Assembly: GCA_023400055.1 (NCBI GenBank)
Contig: JAEXFN010000001.1
Location: 60,113 to 124,112 of the forward strand
DNA: 64,000 nt
Direction: 5' to 3'
From: Bacillota bacterium
Lineage (GTDB): Bacteria > Bacillota > UBA4882 > UBA8346
The notes under the pieces are model-generated. The model was not told the origin of the DNA, did not search any database, and saw only the letters and a program-made list of their open reading frames with translations. This document shows, piece by piece, positions 53,309 to 62,807 of this stretch. Made by a program: the position numbers and the translations under genes. Within the stretch, counting starts at the first letter, position 1. Every line of letters begins with the position of its first letter.

Positions 53309-55461
53309 TAGAGCGCATCGCTCCTTTCCACGCTGGTCAACTTCTTCAGCCGCACGGTAAAGGTCGAGCCTTTCCCCTCTTTGCTCCGGACATCGATGGT
53401 TCCGCCATGTTCCTGGATGATCCCATAGCTGACCGAGAGCCCGAGGCCGGTCCCTTCGCCCACTTCCTTGGTGGTAAAGAAGGGATCGAAGATCCGGCTG
53501 AGGTATTCCTTGGGAATGCCGCGGCCCGAATCGCTGAAGGACAGATCGAACCCCGTGCCGTCTTCGTTCTCCGCCAGCCGCACCGTCAGCCGGCCGCCGC
53601 CGGACATCGCTTGCACCGCGTTTAAGATGATATTCAGAAAAACCTGCTTCAAACGGCTTTTGTCCCCCATCACCCACGCTTCCTCGAAACGGTAGTCGCG
53701 GATTAAGGCCACGTCTTCCTTGCGCAATTTAAATTCCGCCAAATCGACGGTCTCCTCGAGCGCTTCCAATAGCTTGACCGGTTTGAACTTGGTCTCCGAT
53801 TGCCGGGAGAACTCCAGCAAGCGTTGGATGATGGCGGCGATCCGCTCGGTCTCGGAGCCGATCTTCTTCAGGTACGAACCCAGCTTTTCGTCCCGGGTGT
53901 CCATGCGGCAGACTTCGATATAGTTCAGGATGATCCCGAGCGGATTATTGACCTCATGGGCCAGGCCAGCCGCCAGGTTGCCGACGGACGCCAGCCGCTG
54001 CGAAGTGGCCAGCTTTTCCTCGAGATTCACCCGGGAGGTGATATCCTCGATGATCATTACTACGCCGGCCGCCGCTTGTTCCACCTCTTCCAGCGGCGAG
54101 AAGCGGATGTTGGCCACCAGCTTCTCCGGGCCGATCCGGCAATGGACCTTGGTCAGGATCTGGGTCTCCCGCGTCTGGCTGACCAATTGCAACTGTCGGT
54201 GGAGCAACGTTTTTTCGCCGAGCTCCAGCACTTGGCCCACCTGCCGGCCCACCAGACTTTGACGCGACGCGCCGATCAGCTTCTCGAATTCCAGATTGAC
54301 CACTGTAATCCGGAGATCGTTATCGACCACCACCAGGCTCATGGTCATACTGTCCACAATGTTGGAGATATACTCTTTCATCTCATAGAGGTTGCGGTTG
54401 GCGTCCTCCAGCTGATCGCGGCTCTCCCGGAGCGAACGGGTCATCTGGTTGAACTCCGAAGCCAACAGGCCGATCTCGTCCGAACTTTCCACGGTGATCG
54501 TCTGTCCCAGATCGCCCCGGCCGATGGCTTGCACCGCTTTGACCAGCCGCAGCAGCGGACCGACGGTCCGGCCCGACCAGAAATAGGTGAGCACCAGCGC
54601 GATCAGCATCGCGCCGAAGGCCACGCCGATCAGGATCCGGGCGGTCTCGTTGATCTTCTGCAGCGTCTTCAGATAAGAGACGCCCACCGCCACATAGTAC
54701 TTGGAACCGCCCTGGGCATAGATCGGTGAAAAGATGAAACTGTAAGGCGTCTTCTGGATCTTAATCTGAATGGGATGGGCTTCGTCCGAGGCGTCGATCT
54801 GTTTCACCCGGAAGGGCGCGATGGTCCCGTCCAGGAAGCGGTTGTTTTGGAAGAAGGCCACCTCGGTTCCGTTCACGCCGGAGACCTCTTTTAAAAACGT
54901 CCCGTTCAAGTAGCGGGTCAGGATCAGATAGCCCAACAGCCGGCCGCGCTTTTGAATGATGGAGGTGGATTGCAGGATGAAGCGGCCGTCCCGCACCAGA
55001 TAGCGGGAGCCATCCTGGCGGGGCAAGGTCGAAGAGGCGGTCCTGCCGTCCGGCCGGGCTTCCTTCCCGGATAAGGCGTCACGGGCCAAAAAGTTGCCAT
55101 AGGCGTCCCGTACCTCGATATTGTCGACATTCAAGCCGATCTTCAATTTGGTCAGATCGACGGCCAAGGCGTCCTGGACGGTGGCGTAACTTTCCGGGGT
55201 CAGGTACTTGTGATAACGGAAAAGCACATTGGTGTACATGACCAGATTGTCGGTCTTGGCATATCTCCGGCCGCGCTCGGCGTACTGGGTCTCGATCGAC
55301 CGGAGCTCGCGGATGATCCGGCCGGTCGATTCGCGGATCCGTTCGTGGGCATCCTTTTCATTTTGAGAGAAGACCAGCCGGGTGGCTGCGAAGGTCGACA
55401 CCAGCATCGGCAGCAACACGATGGTCACGCCCAGCAACATCACTTTGGAACGAAACTTCAT
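53308..55461 (-). CDS. Sensor histidine kinase (Cache-HAMP-PAS-HisKA-HATPase)
   Basis: A 717-residue kinase. The first membrane helix (KVMLLGVTIVLLPMLVSTFAA) is near 6-26, followed by a large extracytoplasmic domain of about 260 residues (Cache-like) and a second helix near 280 (IGVAFGAMLIALVLTYFW). HAMP (GRTVGPLLRLVKAVQAIGRGDL) and a PAS domain (LRITVVNLEFEKLIG) lead to the phospho-acceptor region ASVGNLAAGLAHEVNNPLGI and ATPase motifs (GRGIPKEYL, GTGLGLSVSYGII). I prefer ATG 55461 (KFRSKV), though its SD is weak. It is coupled to the sigma54 regulator. Confidence 0.92.
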   Translation of the reverse strand: MKFRSKVMLLGVTIVLLPMLVSTFAATRLVFSQNEKDAHERIRESTGRIIRELRSIETQYAERGRRYAKTDNLVMYTNVLFRYHKYLTPESYATVQDALAVDLTKLKIGLNVDNIEVRDAYGNFLARDALSGKEARPDGRTASSTLPRQDGSRYLVRDGRFILQSTSIIQKRGRLLGYLILTRYLNGTFLKEVSGVNGTEVAFFQNNRFLDGTIAPFRVKQIDASDEAHPIQIKIQKTPYSFIFSPIYAQGGSKYYVAVGVSYLKTLQKINETARILIGVAFGAMLIALVLTYFWSGRTVGPLLRLVKAVQAIGRGDLGQTITVESSDEIGLLASEFNQMTRSLRESRDQLEDANRNLYEMKEYISNIVDSMTMSLVVVDNDLRITVVNLEFEKLIGASRQSLVGRQVGQVLELGEKTLLHRQLQLVSQTRETQILTKVHCRIGPEKLVANIRFSPLEEVEQAAAGVVMIIEDITSRVNLEEKLATSQRLASVGNLAAGLAHEVNNPLGIILNYIEVCRMDTRDEKLGSYLKKIGSETERIAAIIQRLLEFSRQSETKFKPVKLLEALEETVDLAEFKLRKEDVALIRDYRFEEAWVMGDKSRLKQVFLNIILNAVQAMSGGGRLTVRLAENEDGTGFDLSFSDSGRGIPKEYLSRIFDPFFTTKEVGEGTGLGLSVSYGIIQEHGGTIDVRSKEGKGSTFTVRLKKLTSVERSDAL

Positions 55462-55689
55462 CCCGCCCGTCCTCGCTTCCCCCGGCCGTCCGGAAAAGGC
55501 CGGTACGCTCATCCCGCGGTTGCGGATTCAGTCCGGAAAGATTAACGCCGAGAATTCTCCGGGCTGTCCGCTACAACCAGTTCGCTTCACCGTAAGATAA
55601 ATAAATGCCATCTCAAAACGAGCGCAGAGACGGCAGAATATATCAGCTCGACATCGGTGTATCAAGGCCCATCCGGCCGCCAAACGGGA

Positions 55690-56553
55690 TCAGGCTTTCC
55701 CCGCGGCGCCGAACAGGCGCATGGTGGCCGCGGCGTGATCGCGAACCGCTGCCACGGTCACCGGGATCAGCTCGTGGTAAAAATGCTCTTGGCCGGAGCC
55801 GTTCAGGAACGCGGCCAGTTTTTCCGCCACATCCTTGGCCAGATACGAATAGTAGTTAATCTTGTTGACCCCGGCGGCGATGGCCCGGCCATAATCGGAC
55901 TCGGTCAGTCCCGATCCGCCGTGCATCACCAAAGGCATAGCGGTCCGCTTCTTGATCAAGCGCAACCGCTCGAAGTCCAACCGGGGAGCGGCCAGATATT
56001 TGCCGTGGATCGTCCCGAAGGCCACCGCCAGGGCGTCCACCCCGGTCGCGGCGGCGTATTCCACCGCCTGATCGGGATCGGTATAGATGGTCTCATCCCC
56101 ATCCGCCTGGGCTGTTTCGGCTCCAGCCGCAGGGGAAGTGGGCACGTGTCCCAGCTCGGCCTCCACCGAAACACCGTGTCGTTTGGCGAACTCCACCACC
56201 TCCCGGGTGGTTTGGACATTCTCGGCGAAGGGCAGGATCGAACCATCGAACATCACCGAGGTGAACCCCAGCGCAATGGCTTGCTTAATCACCGCGACGT
56301 GCTGGCCATGGTCGAGATGGACCACCACCGGCACCTTGGCCCGTTCGGCCGCGTGGATCATGATCGGCGCGATCGCTTCCAGCGGCGTGAATTGGAAGTG
56401 AGCCTCGGCATGCTCCAGGATGACCGGCGCCCGCTCATCCTCGGCCGCCGCGATGATCCCCCGGATCATCTCCAGGCTGAGGGCGTTATAGGCCCCGACC
56501 GCGTAGCGTTTGGCATGGGCGTCCTTCAAGACTTCGGCTAACGTGACTAACAT
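55690..56553 (-). CDS. Class II fructose/tagatose-bisphosphate-type aldolase
   Basis: A 287-residue zinc aldolase of the FbaA/GatY/KbaY family. The conserved Asp81-His82 (VVVHLDHGQH), the zinc-ligand glutamate (SVEAELGHV) and the later histidines in AFGTIHGKY and LVMHGGSGL are all present. ATG 56553 gives an eight-nt spacing from GGAGG, better than ATG 56559. It could cleave fructose-1,6-bisphosphate, tagatose-1,6-bisphosphate or a deoxyribose/sulfofructose-like phosphate. It is 228 bp upstream of the kinase gene on the same strand and may process the sugar imported by the ribose-type system. Confidence 0.88.
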   Translation of the reverse strand: MLVTLAEVLKDAHAKRYAVGAYNALSLEMIRGIIAAAEDERAPVILEHAEAHFQFTPLEAIAPIMIHAAERAKVPVVVHLDHGQHVAVIKQAIALGFTSVMFDGSILPFAENVQTTREVVEFAKRHGVSVEAELGHVPTSPAAGAETAQADGDETIYTDPDQAVEYAAATGVDALAVAFGTIHGKYLAAPRLDFERLRLIKKRTAMPLVMHGGSGLTESDYGRAIAAGVNKINYYSYLAKDVAEKLAAFLNGSGQEHFYHELIPVTVAAVRDHAAATMRLFGAAGKA

Positions 56554-56628
56554 CGGCATAACCTCCCCGTTTGACTATGGATGATCGGATTCTTGCAAAT
56601 CCTAAGGACCGCAACTGAATGGAATGAG

Positions 56629-57576
56629 TTAACTATCTTCGCTATCGCGACGATCGGCATCGACGCCCTCGAGCGTCCCGAGGTTCATTTTGAGCAACAA
56701 TTCCAAGCCGAGGCCGCTGATAAAATAATGGAGTTCCTTTTCGTTCCGGATCTGCCGCGGCCAGTCGACAAAGCCGCAGTCGCCGATCTCGATCCGCTCC
56801 CCGCTCTGGCAAAAGTACCACTTGGCCTGAAACCCCTCATAGTAATCGGAGGTCGGCGTCTCATCGCTGGCAAAAGGAATCGCCTCGAAAAGAGCCATCT
56901 TATCCACAATCTTACGAAACAAATCCTGTTTTTTGCGTTTTTTGCGGATTACGAGCATCAGGTCTTGCAGGCCGAAGATCTCCCGATAAGTCCGGTAGGT
57001 CAGTTGAATGTGGGAAAACGCTTTATCGATCAATGCCTCCGGCTCCGCCGACCGGATCAGCGCGGCGGAGTTGAAAAGCAAGAAATGCGGCGTAAACAAC
57101 GGCGATTGGAAATAGTTCGTCCGCAGCACCCGTTGGGAAGCGCAGCAATCGAGGGAATCCAAGTCCCTATTCTCGAGCAGATGATTCAACATCACCAACA
57201 GCAGGATATTGGAGGGATCGGCGACGACCTCGCAGGAGCGGAGCGCCGAGAGAATGTTGTTTTGATTGACTTTTCCATAGGCGGAGCAGGATCCCAGGAC
57301 CGACACGGGCGCTAATTCCAGCGGCTGAACGCCCGCCTTTTGAAACAACTCCAGGATCTTAATTTCCGCGCTTTTGGCGAGGATCGGATCGAGCTCGGCC
57401 GGCTTGACGAAGCGGTTCTCGCGATACTTCGCCAGCAAGGTATGGGGTTTGGTTTCCGATGTCTTGATTCGCATAACCTCCAGCAGCAAGGTGGTCAGCT
57501 CGCCGGTGGAGATTCTTTGGGATAATGCCGCAACGATATTCGTGATGCCGGTCTTTTGGACGATTTTGGTCAGCAT
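56629..57576 (-). CDS. Conserved-looking protein of unknown function
   Basis: A 315-residue cytoplasmic protein. I recall similar segments from uncharacterised proteins with a class II aminoacyl-tRNA-synthetase-like region (RTNYFQSPLFTPHFLLF, IEIGDCGFVDWPRQIRNEKE, ISGLGLELLLKMNLG), but I cannot assign a function. GSCSAYGKVNQNNILSALRSCEVVADPSN and nine cysteines are notable. ATG 57576 has a weak SD; an upstream ATG would add 13 residues. It lies about 75 bp upstream of the aldolase gene. Possible roles are amino-acid activation-like chemistry or a regulatory subunit; this is speculation. Confidence 0.6.
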   Translation of the reverse strand: MLTKIVQKTGITNIVAALSQRISTGELTTLLLEVMRIKTSETKPHTLLAKYRENRFVKPAELDPILAKSAEIKILELFQKAGVQPLELAPVSVLGSCSAYGKVNQNNILSALRSCEVVADPSNILLLVMLNHLLENRDLDSLDCCASQRVLRTNYFQSPLFTPHFLLFNSAALIRSAEPEALIDKAFSHIQLTYRTYREIFGLQDLMLVIRKKRKKQDLFRKIVDKMALFEAIPFASDETPTSDYYEGFQAKWYFCQSGERIEIGDCGFVDWPRQIRNEKELHYFISGLGLELLLKMNLGTLEGVDADRRDSEDS

Positions 57577-57919
57577 GATTGGGCCCCGCCTCTCATCATA
57601 CTTGCTTAGCCTCATGCGATGCAACGCCGTGGTTCCGGCGCAGGATGTGCCAAAATATCGTGCGCTTTGCCGTTTTTCGCAAAGCGTCCGGTTTCATTCA
57701 CGGCACTGCATATCAGATCTTACCGCAATAACTATTCGCTGCGGAATTGGAAATCCCTTTAGCGCATTGTTGTTCTTCATTAGGGCGTTTCGTGATCACG
57801 GACGCCCTTTCGTCGCTGCTTAACGCAACCGTATTTTATCACAATATCAATGTTCGAGGTTTGAGTTTTTTATGCTTTTGTCTTATACTGGACTTACTTC
57901 TGTGTGGGAGTGCTTAATC
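57577..57919. other. Divergent region between the hypothetical protein and AraC genes
   Basis: No gene. Two hairpins are visible: 57,663-57,686 (CGCTTTGC / GCAAAGCG, perfect 8 bp, 8-nt loop) and 57,782-57,808 (AGGGCGT / ACGCCCT around an inner CGTGATCACG palindrome). The second may be an operator or a terminator-like element on the plus strand. A plus-strand promoter follows. Confidence 0.5.
57861..57889 (+). promoter_or_regulatory. SigmaA promoter of the AraC-family gene
   Basis: TTGAGT and TATACT are separated by 17 bp; the predicted start is about 24 nt before the ATG at 57920. Confidence 0.75.
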
Positions 57920-58897
57920 ATGAGTAAAACCGATAAATACTTCGAACTGACATCCGAAAGAGTCATTGAGGAATCACTCGATTCAGAGATAACAAAGCTA
58001 TCCCATTTGATTTACAACCATACGCCACATGACGGCACCTTTAACCTGCACATCCCCGGTCTGCATATCAGACGCTATTCCAAAACGGACACGGATTGGG
58101 TGAAGGCTTTTTATCTGCCCTCCGTGTTAATCGTTGTGCAGGGAGTAAAGGCCATTACGCTGGGGCAGGAATTTTTCCATATCAGCAGATCCCATATGCT
58201 TATGTTTCCCGTTGCCTTACCCGTCGCGCTGAAAGCCATACAAGCCAGCCCTCTCGAACCATTCCTCGGCATCGGATTGATCCTCGACCCTGAAAAGATC
58301 GCGGAGTTTGTCCCCAAAGTTTATCCGCAGGGTCTGCCCTCTATGCAAGCGCGGAGTGCGGGTTACATCACAAACACCGACGCAGGGATCGTCAATGCAG
58401 TGGCGAGGCTGGTGGAATGCCTGTACAATCCCGACGATACGGAATTGCTTGCCCCAATTGTTAAGGATGAGATTTTAATGCGCCTTCTGCGCAGCCCGAT
58501 CGGTGTTCACATCGCCGAAATGGGTTTTGCGGACTCAGGTGTGCAGCACGTTGCAAAGGCCATCGACTGGCTTCGCAACAACTTTTGCCAGCCAATGAAA
58601 GTTGCAGATCTGGCAGGGCTTGCCCATATGAGTGTTTCTGTTTTCCACGAGCATTTTAAGGCAGTCACTTCCATGAGCCCGCTACAATACCAAAAAGCAC
58701 TGCGCCTACAGGAAGCCAGGCGCCTCATGTTATCCCGGGAAATAGATGCAATGACCGCATGTCAGTTGGTAGGGTATGCAAGTGCCTCCCAATTCAGCCG
58801 AGATTACAGCAACTATTTTGGAAATCCGCCGAGAAGAGACATCGCCAAATTGCATCAGCCGGCTCAAGAATCGAGCGAACCCAATGATATTGGCTGA
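57920..58897 (+). CDS. AraC-family transcriptional regulator with AraC_N domain
   Basis: A 325-residue regulator. The N-terminal half (about 20-190) matches the AraC_N cupin-like sensory domain (IPGLHIRRYSKTD, PSVLIVVQGVKAITLGQEFF). The C-terminal half has two helix-turn-helix motifs (MKVADLAGLAHMSVSVFHEHF and MTACQLVGYASASQFSRDY). ATG 57920 lies nine nt after GGGAG. In other bacteria such regulators often sit beside an SDR or oxidoreductase gene, and the next gene here, 174 bp downstream on the same strand, is an SDR. Its inducer is unknown. Confidence 0.9.
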   Translation: MSKTDKYFELTSERVIEESLDSEITKLSHLIYNHTPHDGTFNLHIPGLHIRRYSKTDTDWVKAFYLPSVLIVVQGVKAITLGQEFFHISRSHMLMFPVALPVALKAIQASPLEPFLGIGLILDPEKIAEFVPKVYPQGLPSMQARSAGYITNTDAGIVNAVARLVECLYNPDDTELLAPIVKDEILMRLLRSPIGVHIAEMGFADSGVQHVAKAIDWLRNNFCQPMKVADLAGLAHMSVSVFHEHFKAVTSMSPLQYQKALRLQEARRLMLSREIDAMTACQLVGYASASQFSRDYSNYFGNPPRRDIAKLHQPAQESSEPNDIG

Positions 58898-59071
58898 AAA
58901 TATCTGCCTTCACTACAGGAGAATCAGGCAATAAGTCGCGTGGAACAGGCAACAATCTTTTTGAGACTTAGGCTATAATACGTTTAGATCGTTCCATCCG
59001 GCTGCGCTGATCGTTCATGCATGCCAAGAAGAACTAACTCTATTACTGAAAAATCTCAGGAGGATTTTCTA

Positions 59072-59953
59072 ATGCGTGTTTTTGTCACAGGAGCAACAGG
59101 CGGCATCGGTACCGCCATCGTTCGTGAACTGATCGGTGCGGGTCATCAGGTGATCGGTCTCGCCCGTTCGGATGAGGCCGTCGAAGCATTGGCAGTCGCC
59201 GGTGCCGAAGTACATCGTGGCTCTCTTGAGGATCTCGATAGCCTGCGCAGCGGAGCGGAAGCTGCGGACGGCGTAATCCATGCGGCCTTTATCAACGACT
59301 TCTCGAATCTGGCAGGCGCTTGCGAAAAAGACCGCCGGGCCATCGAGACGCTCGGCGCGGCGCTCAAGGGGTCTAATCGACCTTTCGTTGTCACTTCCGT
59401 GATTACGGTTCTTATGCCGGGTCGCCTTGGAACGGAGAATGACGCGGCCGCTCTCAACTCTGCCGGGGCGCTTCGCATCGCTTCAGAGGAGGCCGCGCTT
59501 TCGATGGCGCCGCACGGCGTGCGTGTTTCAGTGGTGCGGCTTGCGCCGTGTGTACATGATGCAAGCCGTCAAGGCTTCGCCACACGGCTTACTGGTCTTG
59601 CCCGCGAAAAAGGTGTTTCAGCTTACATCGGCGACGGATTGAATCGCTGGCCCGCCATCCACCGGCTCGATGCGGCCAATTTATTTCGGCTGGCTCTGGA
59701 ATCCGCCCCTGCCGGTTCACGCTTACATGGTGTCGGAGAAGAAGGCATACCGTTTCGAGATATCGCCGGGGCAATCGGCCACCGTCTTAACCTGCCGGTA
59801 ACCAGTATTTCCCGAGAAGCTGCAGAAGAGCATTTCGGCTGGCTTGCGCAGTTCGCACTCAGCGATAATCCGGCGTCGAATGCGTTGACACAGAAGTGGC
59901 TGGGTTGGAAACCGGTGGGATCTACACTGATCGCCGATATTGAAGGGAAATGA
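59072..59953 (+). CDS. NAD-dependent epimerase / atypical extended SDR protein
   Basis: A 293-residue short-chain dehydrogenase-like protein. The N-terminal Rossmann motif GATGGIGTAIVRELIGAG gives the NAD(P)-binding TGxxGxxG; the rest resembles atypical extended SDRs of the NAD-dependent epimerase group (WPAIHRLDAANLFRLALE, GIPFRDIAGAIGHRL). ATG 59072 has AGGAGG eight nt upstream, so the longer frame from 59021 is rejected. The upstream TATAAT at 58974 suggests its own promoter. It probably belongs with the AraC regulator as a two-gene cassette, perhaps acquired. Substrate unknown. Confidence 0.87.
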   Translation: MRVFVTGATGGIGTAIVRELIGAGHQVIGLARSDEAVEALAVAGAEVHRGSLEDLDSLRSGAEAADGVIHAAFINDFSNLAGACEKDRRAIETLGAALKGSNRPFVVTSVITVLMPGRLGTENDAAALNSAGALRIASEEAALSMAPHGVRVSVVRLAPCVHDASRQGFATRLTGLAREKGVSAYIGDGLNRWPAIHRLDAANLFRLALESAPAGSRLHGVGEEGIPFRDIAGAIGHRLNLPVTSISREAAEEHFGWLAQFALSDNPASNALTQKWLGWKPVGSTLIADIEGK

Positions 59954-60070
59954 GTTTCAATAAGCAACGTTGTCATTGTCCTTAAGCAAAATTGTCTCAA
60001 TTGCAATAATTTCTTCTTCGCGGTTAATTATCGGATATTAATCGGACACTGCCCGAATGGGCAGAGCGTT

Positions 60071-60160
60071 CACAAAAGCTGAGGAAAGTAAGGAATCAAG
60101 TCGTTTTAAAACCTTTGCAAAACGATTTCCCAATTTAAAAGACTTTACCCGGCTTTTAAA
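60071..60160. repeat. Dispersed imperfect-palindrome repeat, copy 3 (degenerate)
   Basis: CACAAAAGCTGAGGAAAG, an AAGTC arm near 60,098-60,102, CGATTTCCC, then AAAAGACTTTACCCGGCTT and TTTAAATGTAC align by eye with copy 1 at 25,567-25,665, though the left arm is eroded. It lies between the SDR and nitroreductase genes, which converge. Confidence 0.5.
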
Positions 60161-60169
60161 TGTACGAAA

Positions 60170-60196
60170 GAGCCATGGGCGGAAAACCCATGGCTC
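60170..60196. terminator. Hairpin between converging SDR and nitroreductase genes
   Basis: GAGCCATGGG and CCCATGGCTC pair perfectly around a 7-nt loop, 24 nt past the nitroreductase stop. On the minus strand it is followed by TTTCG, a weak U-run. Confidence 0.6.
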
Positions 60197-60220
60197 CGTT
60201 GAATATCATTGCTTCATGAG

Positions 60221-60820
60221 TCACTTGAACACCAGGACGCGCTCTTCCAGCGGCATAAAGCCTTTTTCGCCGGCGGGAGCGGTGGTTTTTCCGAAGGGCA
60301 TCTCGGCCATGAGTTTCCAGGGGCCCGGAATCCGCCATTCCTGTCTCACCTGAGCGTCGATGAGCGGGTTGTAGTGTTGCAGGGAAGCACCCAGTCCTTC
60401 CAGTTCCAGCGCTGTCCAGACGATGAACTGCAACATTCCCGAGGACTGCAGGGACCAGAGCGGGAAGTTGTCTTTGTAAAGCGGGAATTGCTTTTGCAGG
60501 TTCTCCACGATGCTTTGGTCCTCGAAGAATAAGATCGTGCCGTAACCGTTCCGGAAGGACGCGATTTTCTCCTCGGTCGGCCCGAAATTCTCCGGCGCGA
60601 CGATCTTGCGCAAGGTTTCCTTGGTGAGATCCCATAATTTATGATGATGTTCATTCAATAACAGAACGGCCCGGCCAGTTTGGGCATTGAACGACGTCGG
60701 CGTATACTTGACCGCCTGGCGAATACGCTCCAGGATTTTTTCGTCGGCAACGGCCGGGTCCTTGCCGATCCCGTAAATGCTGCGCCGGTTCTCGATGGCC
60801 GCATAAAAGTCGCTGTTCAT
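60221..60820 (-). CDS. Nitroreductase family protein
   Basis: A 199-residue FMN-dependent oxidoreductase of the nitroreductase fold. The N-terminus (FYAAIENRRSIYGIGKDP) contains the typical phosphate-binding RRS motif; TPTSFNAQTGRAVLL and GMLQFIVWTALELEGLGASLQHY complete the family pattern. ATG 60820 is six nt from GGAGGGG. Likely roles are reduction of quinones, nitro compounds or other electrophiles in the cytoplasm. It is transcribed divergently from zwf, with an AT-rich 14-bp palindrome in the shared upstream region. Confidence 0.9.
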   Translation of the reverse strand: MNSDFYAAIENRRSIYGIGKDPAVADEKILERIRQAVKYTPTSFNAQTGRAVLLLNEHHHKLWDLTKETLRKIVAPENFGPTEEKIASFRNGYGTILFFEDQSIVENLQKQFPLYKDNFPLWSLQSSGMLQFIVWTALELEGLGASLQHYNPLIDAQVRQEWRIPGPWKLMAEMPFGKTTAPAGEKGFMPLEERVLVFK

Positions 60821-60877
60821 TTCGTTCCCCTCCAATGAATGGATTAAAAATCCCTGTAACTTTACTTCTTCACTTAA

Positions 60878-60891
60878 ATATTATATAATAT
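60878..60891. promoter_or_regulatory. AT-rich palindrome in the nitroreductase-zwf upstream region
   Basis: ATATTATATAATAT is a perfect 14-bp palindrome containing TATAAT. It could be a repressor site overlapping the nitroreductase promoter (TTGTAT lies 17-18 bp upstream of it on the minus strand), or it may simply reflect AT-rich promoter sequence. Confidence 0.4.
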
Positions 60892-61011
60892 GGAATACCA
60901 TTTTTATACAATTTGTTCTGTTCTTAATAAATTTTTTACCATTTTACAAATGTTAATGATCGATTGGAAGCGGTATATGCCGCTCGAGGCAAAGGAGCCA
61001 ACTGAAACAGC

Positions 61012-62499
61012 ATGAATAACGATCTTTCAGCAATCATGGTGATCTTTGGCGGCACCGGCGATCTGACCCATCGCAAACTGATGCCCGCCCTCTATAATCT
61101 GGTCCATGAGCGGTTGTTGCCGGAACACTTCGCCGTCGTCGCCGTCGGCCGCAGGGAAAAAACGGCGGAACAATACCGCGACGAGGTCTTCGCAGCCCTG
61201 AACCAATATTCGCGCAATAAAATCGCTGCCAACCACTGGCAGAAGATGCGCCAGTTTCTTTACTACCTCCAATTCGACCTGGCGGACTCCGGCGGCTACG
61301 CGCGGCTCAAGGATTTCCTAACGGAACTGGACCAAAAATACGCCACCGGCGGGAACCGGGTCTTTTACCTGGCGGTGGCCCCGGATTATTTCGAAACCAT
61401 CGTCCATCAGCTGCACGCTAACGGACTGGCCGCCGGTTCCTCCGGCGCGCCGTGGCAACGGTTGATCATTGAGAAGCCCTTCGGCAAAGATTTGGGCACC
61501 GCTCGCAAACTCAACCAGGTGCTCAACGAAGTCTTCGCCGAGGATGATATTTACCGGATCGACCACTATCTCGGCAAGGAAATGATCCAGAACATCATGG
61601 TCCTGCGCTTCTGCAACTCGGTCTTTGAATCGTTGTGGAGCAACAAGTTCATCGATCACATCCAGATCTCCCTGAACGAGCAGGACGGCGTGGGGACCCG
61701 CGGCGGGTATTACGAGAGCTCCGGTGCCATGCGCGACATGGTGCAGAATCATCTGATCCAGATCTTGTCGCTGGTGGCCATGGAGCCGCCGGTCGACCTG
61801 CGGACCGACGCCATCCGCACCGAAAAGCTCAAGGTGATCCAGGCCATCGAAACCTTTACTCCCGAGAATCTGAAGCGTAACGTGGTCTTCGGGCAGTATG
61901 ACGCCGGCCTGATCGACGGCGTGCCCGTCCCGGCCTACCGGGACGAGGATAAGGTCGCCCCCGATTCCAATACCGAGACCTTCGTCGCCTTAAAGCTGCA
62001 TATCAACAATTTCCGTTGGGCCGGAACCCCCTTTTATATCCGCACCGGCAAACGGCTGGGCGCCAAATCGGCGGCGATCACCATCCAGTTCAAATCCCTG
62101 CCGCCGATCCTTTATTTTAAGGAACGGCACATCCAGGAGCCCAATCTACTGGTCATCAAGATCCAGCCCCATGTGGGCGTCTTCTTCCAGTTCAACACTA
62201 AGGACTTCGCCACCCACGATGATATCGTCTCGACCAAGATGGACACCAGTTGCATCTCGCCGATCCAGGGCAATACCCCCGAGGCTTACGAACGGCTGAT
62301 CTATGACATTTTGCGTGGCGACGCCACTCTCTTCTCGCGTTGGGACGAGGTCGAGGCCGCCTGGATCTTCGCCGATCGGATCATCGAGTACCGCGAACAC
62401 ACCAAGTCGAAATTCCCGAATTACCAGGCCGGGACCATGGGACCGGTCAAGGCCTTCGAGTTATTGGCGCGCGACGGCCGCGAGTGGTGGAATATCTGA
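61012..62499 (+). CDS. zwf: Glucose-6-phosphate 1-dehydrogenase
   Basis: A 495-residue enzyme making 6-phosphogluconolactone and NADPH, the entry to the oxidative pentose-phosphate pathway. The N-terminal Rossmann motif FGGTGDLTHRKLMPALYNL, the substrate/catalytic signature RIDHYLGKEMIQNI and the later YYESSGAMRDMVQNHLIQ are all present. Length matches the usual 480-510. ATG 61012; the nearest SD (AGGAG) is further away than usual. It is monocistronic on the plus strand, and no pgl or gnd is adjacent. Confidence 0.96.
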   Translation: MNNDLSAIMVIFGGTGDLTHRKLMPALYNLVHERLLPEHFAVVAVGRREKTAEQYRDEVFAALNQYSRNKIAANHWQKMRQFLYYLQFDLADSGGYARLKDFLTELDQKYATGGNRVFYLAVAPDYFETIVHQLHANGLAAGSSGAPWQRLIIEKPFGKDLGTARKLNQVLNEVFAEDDIYRIDHYLGKEMIQNIMVLRFCNSVFESLWSNKFIDHIQISLNEQDGVGTRGGYYESSGAMRDMVQNHLIQILSLVAMEPPVDLRTDAIRTEKLKVIQAIETFTPENLKRNVVFGQYDAGLIDGVPVPAYRDEDKVAPDSNTETFVALKLHINNFRWAGTPFYIRTGKRLGAKSAAITIQFKSLPPILYFKERHIQEPNLLVIKIQPHVGVFFQFNTKDFATHDDIVSTKMDTSCISPIQGNTPEAYERLIYDILRGDATLFSRWDEVEAAWIFADRIIEYREHTKSKFPNYQAGTMGPVKAFELLARDGREWWNI

Positions 62500-62807
62500 G
62501 CTCTGTGATAAAACCCAAAGAGTTTAAAGTAGGGCCAACCATCCCCTACCCCTCCTCAAAGAAGGGGAACTGAAAGTTTAGGCGGGGGACATCCCCGTGC
62601 CCCTGGCTCGGCTTTCCCGTCCTGGGGCCTCGCTTCTTGAGCCATCCCTGGCACTGGGCAGCATTAACATGCTGCACTTGCTCAAAGCTTTTCAAAGGGT
62701 GCTGGGAAGCCCTGCTGGGAGCGGAGTGTCCCTGCATCCTATTTATAAGACAAATTCCCTAGTCGAAAAAATTTAACAAAGCTTCCAGACGAAGCGGGAG
62801 GCACCCG
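62500..62807. other. Intergenic region between zwf and the cyclase-family gene
   Basis: 308 bp without a gene. C-rich stretches and short stems (GGGG-ACAT-CCCC near 62,586, GCAGC-ATTAACAT-GCTGC near 62,660) occur, but no convincing terminator or promoter. No 21-nt period was found here. Confidence 0.4.

Noticed and set aside
53309..53677. 123-codon N-terminal extension of the sigma54 regulator
   Set aside because: It overlaps the kinase ATPase domain in another frame; ATG 53308 overlaps the kinase stop and starts a standard receiver domain.
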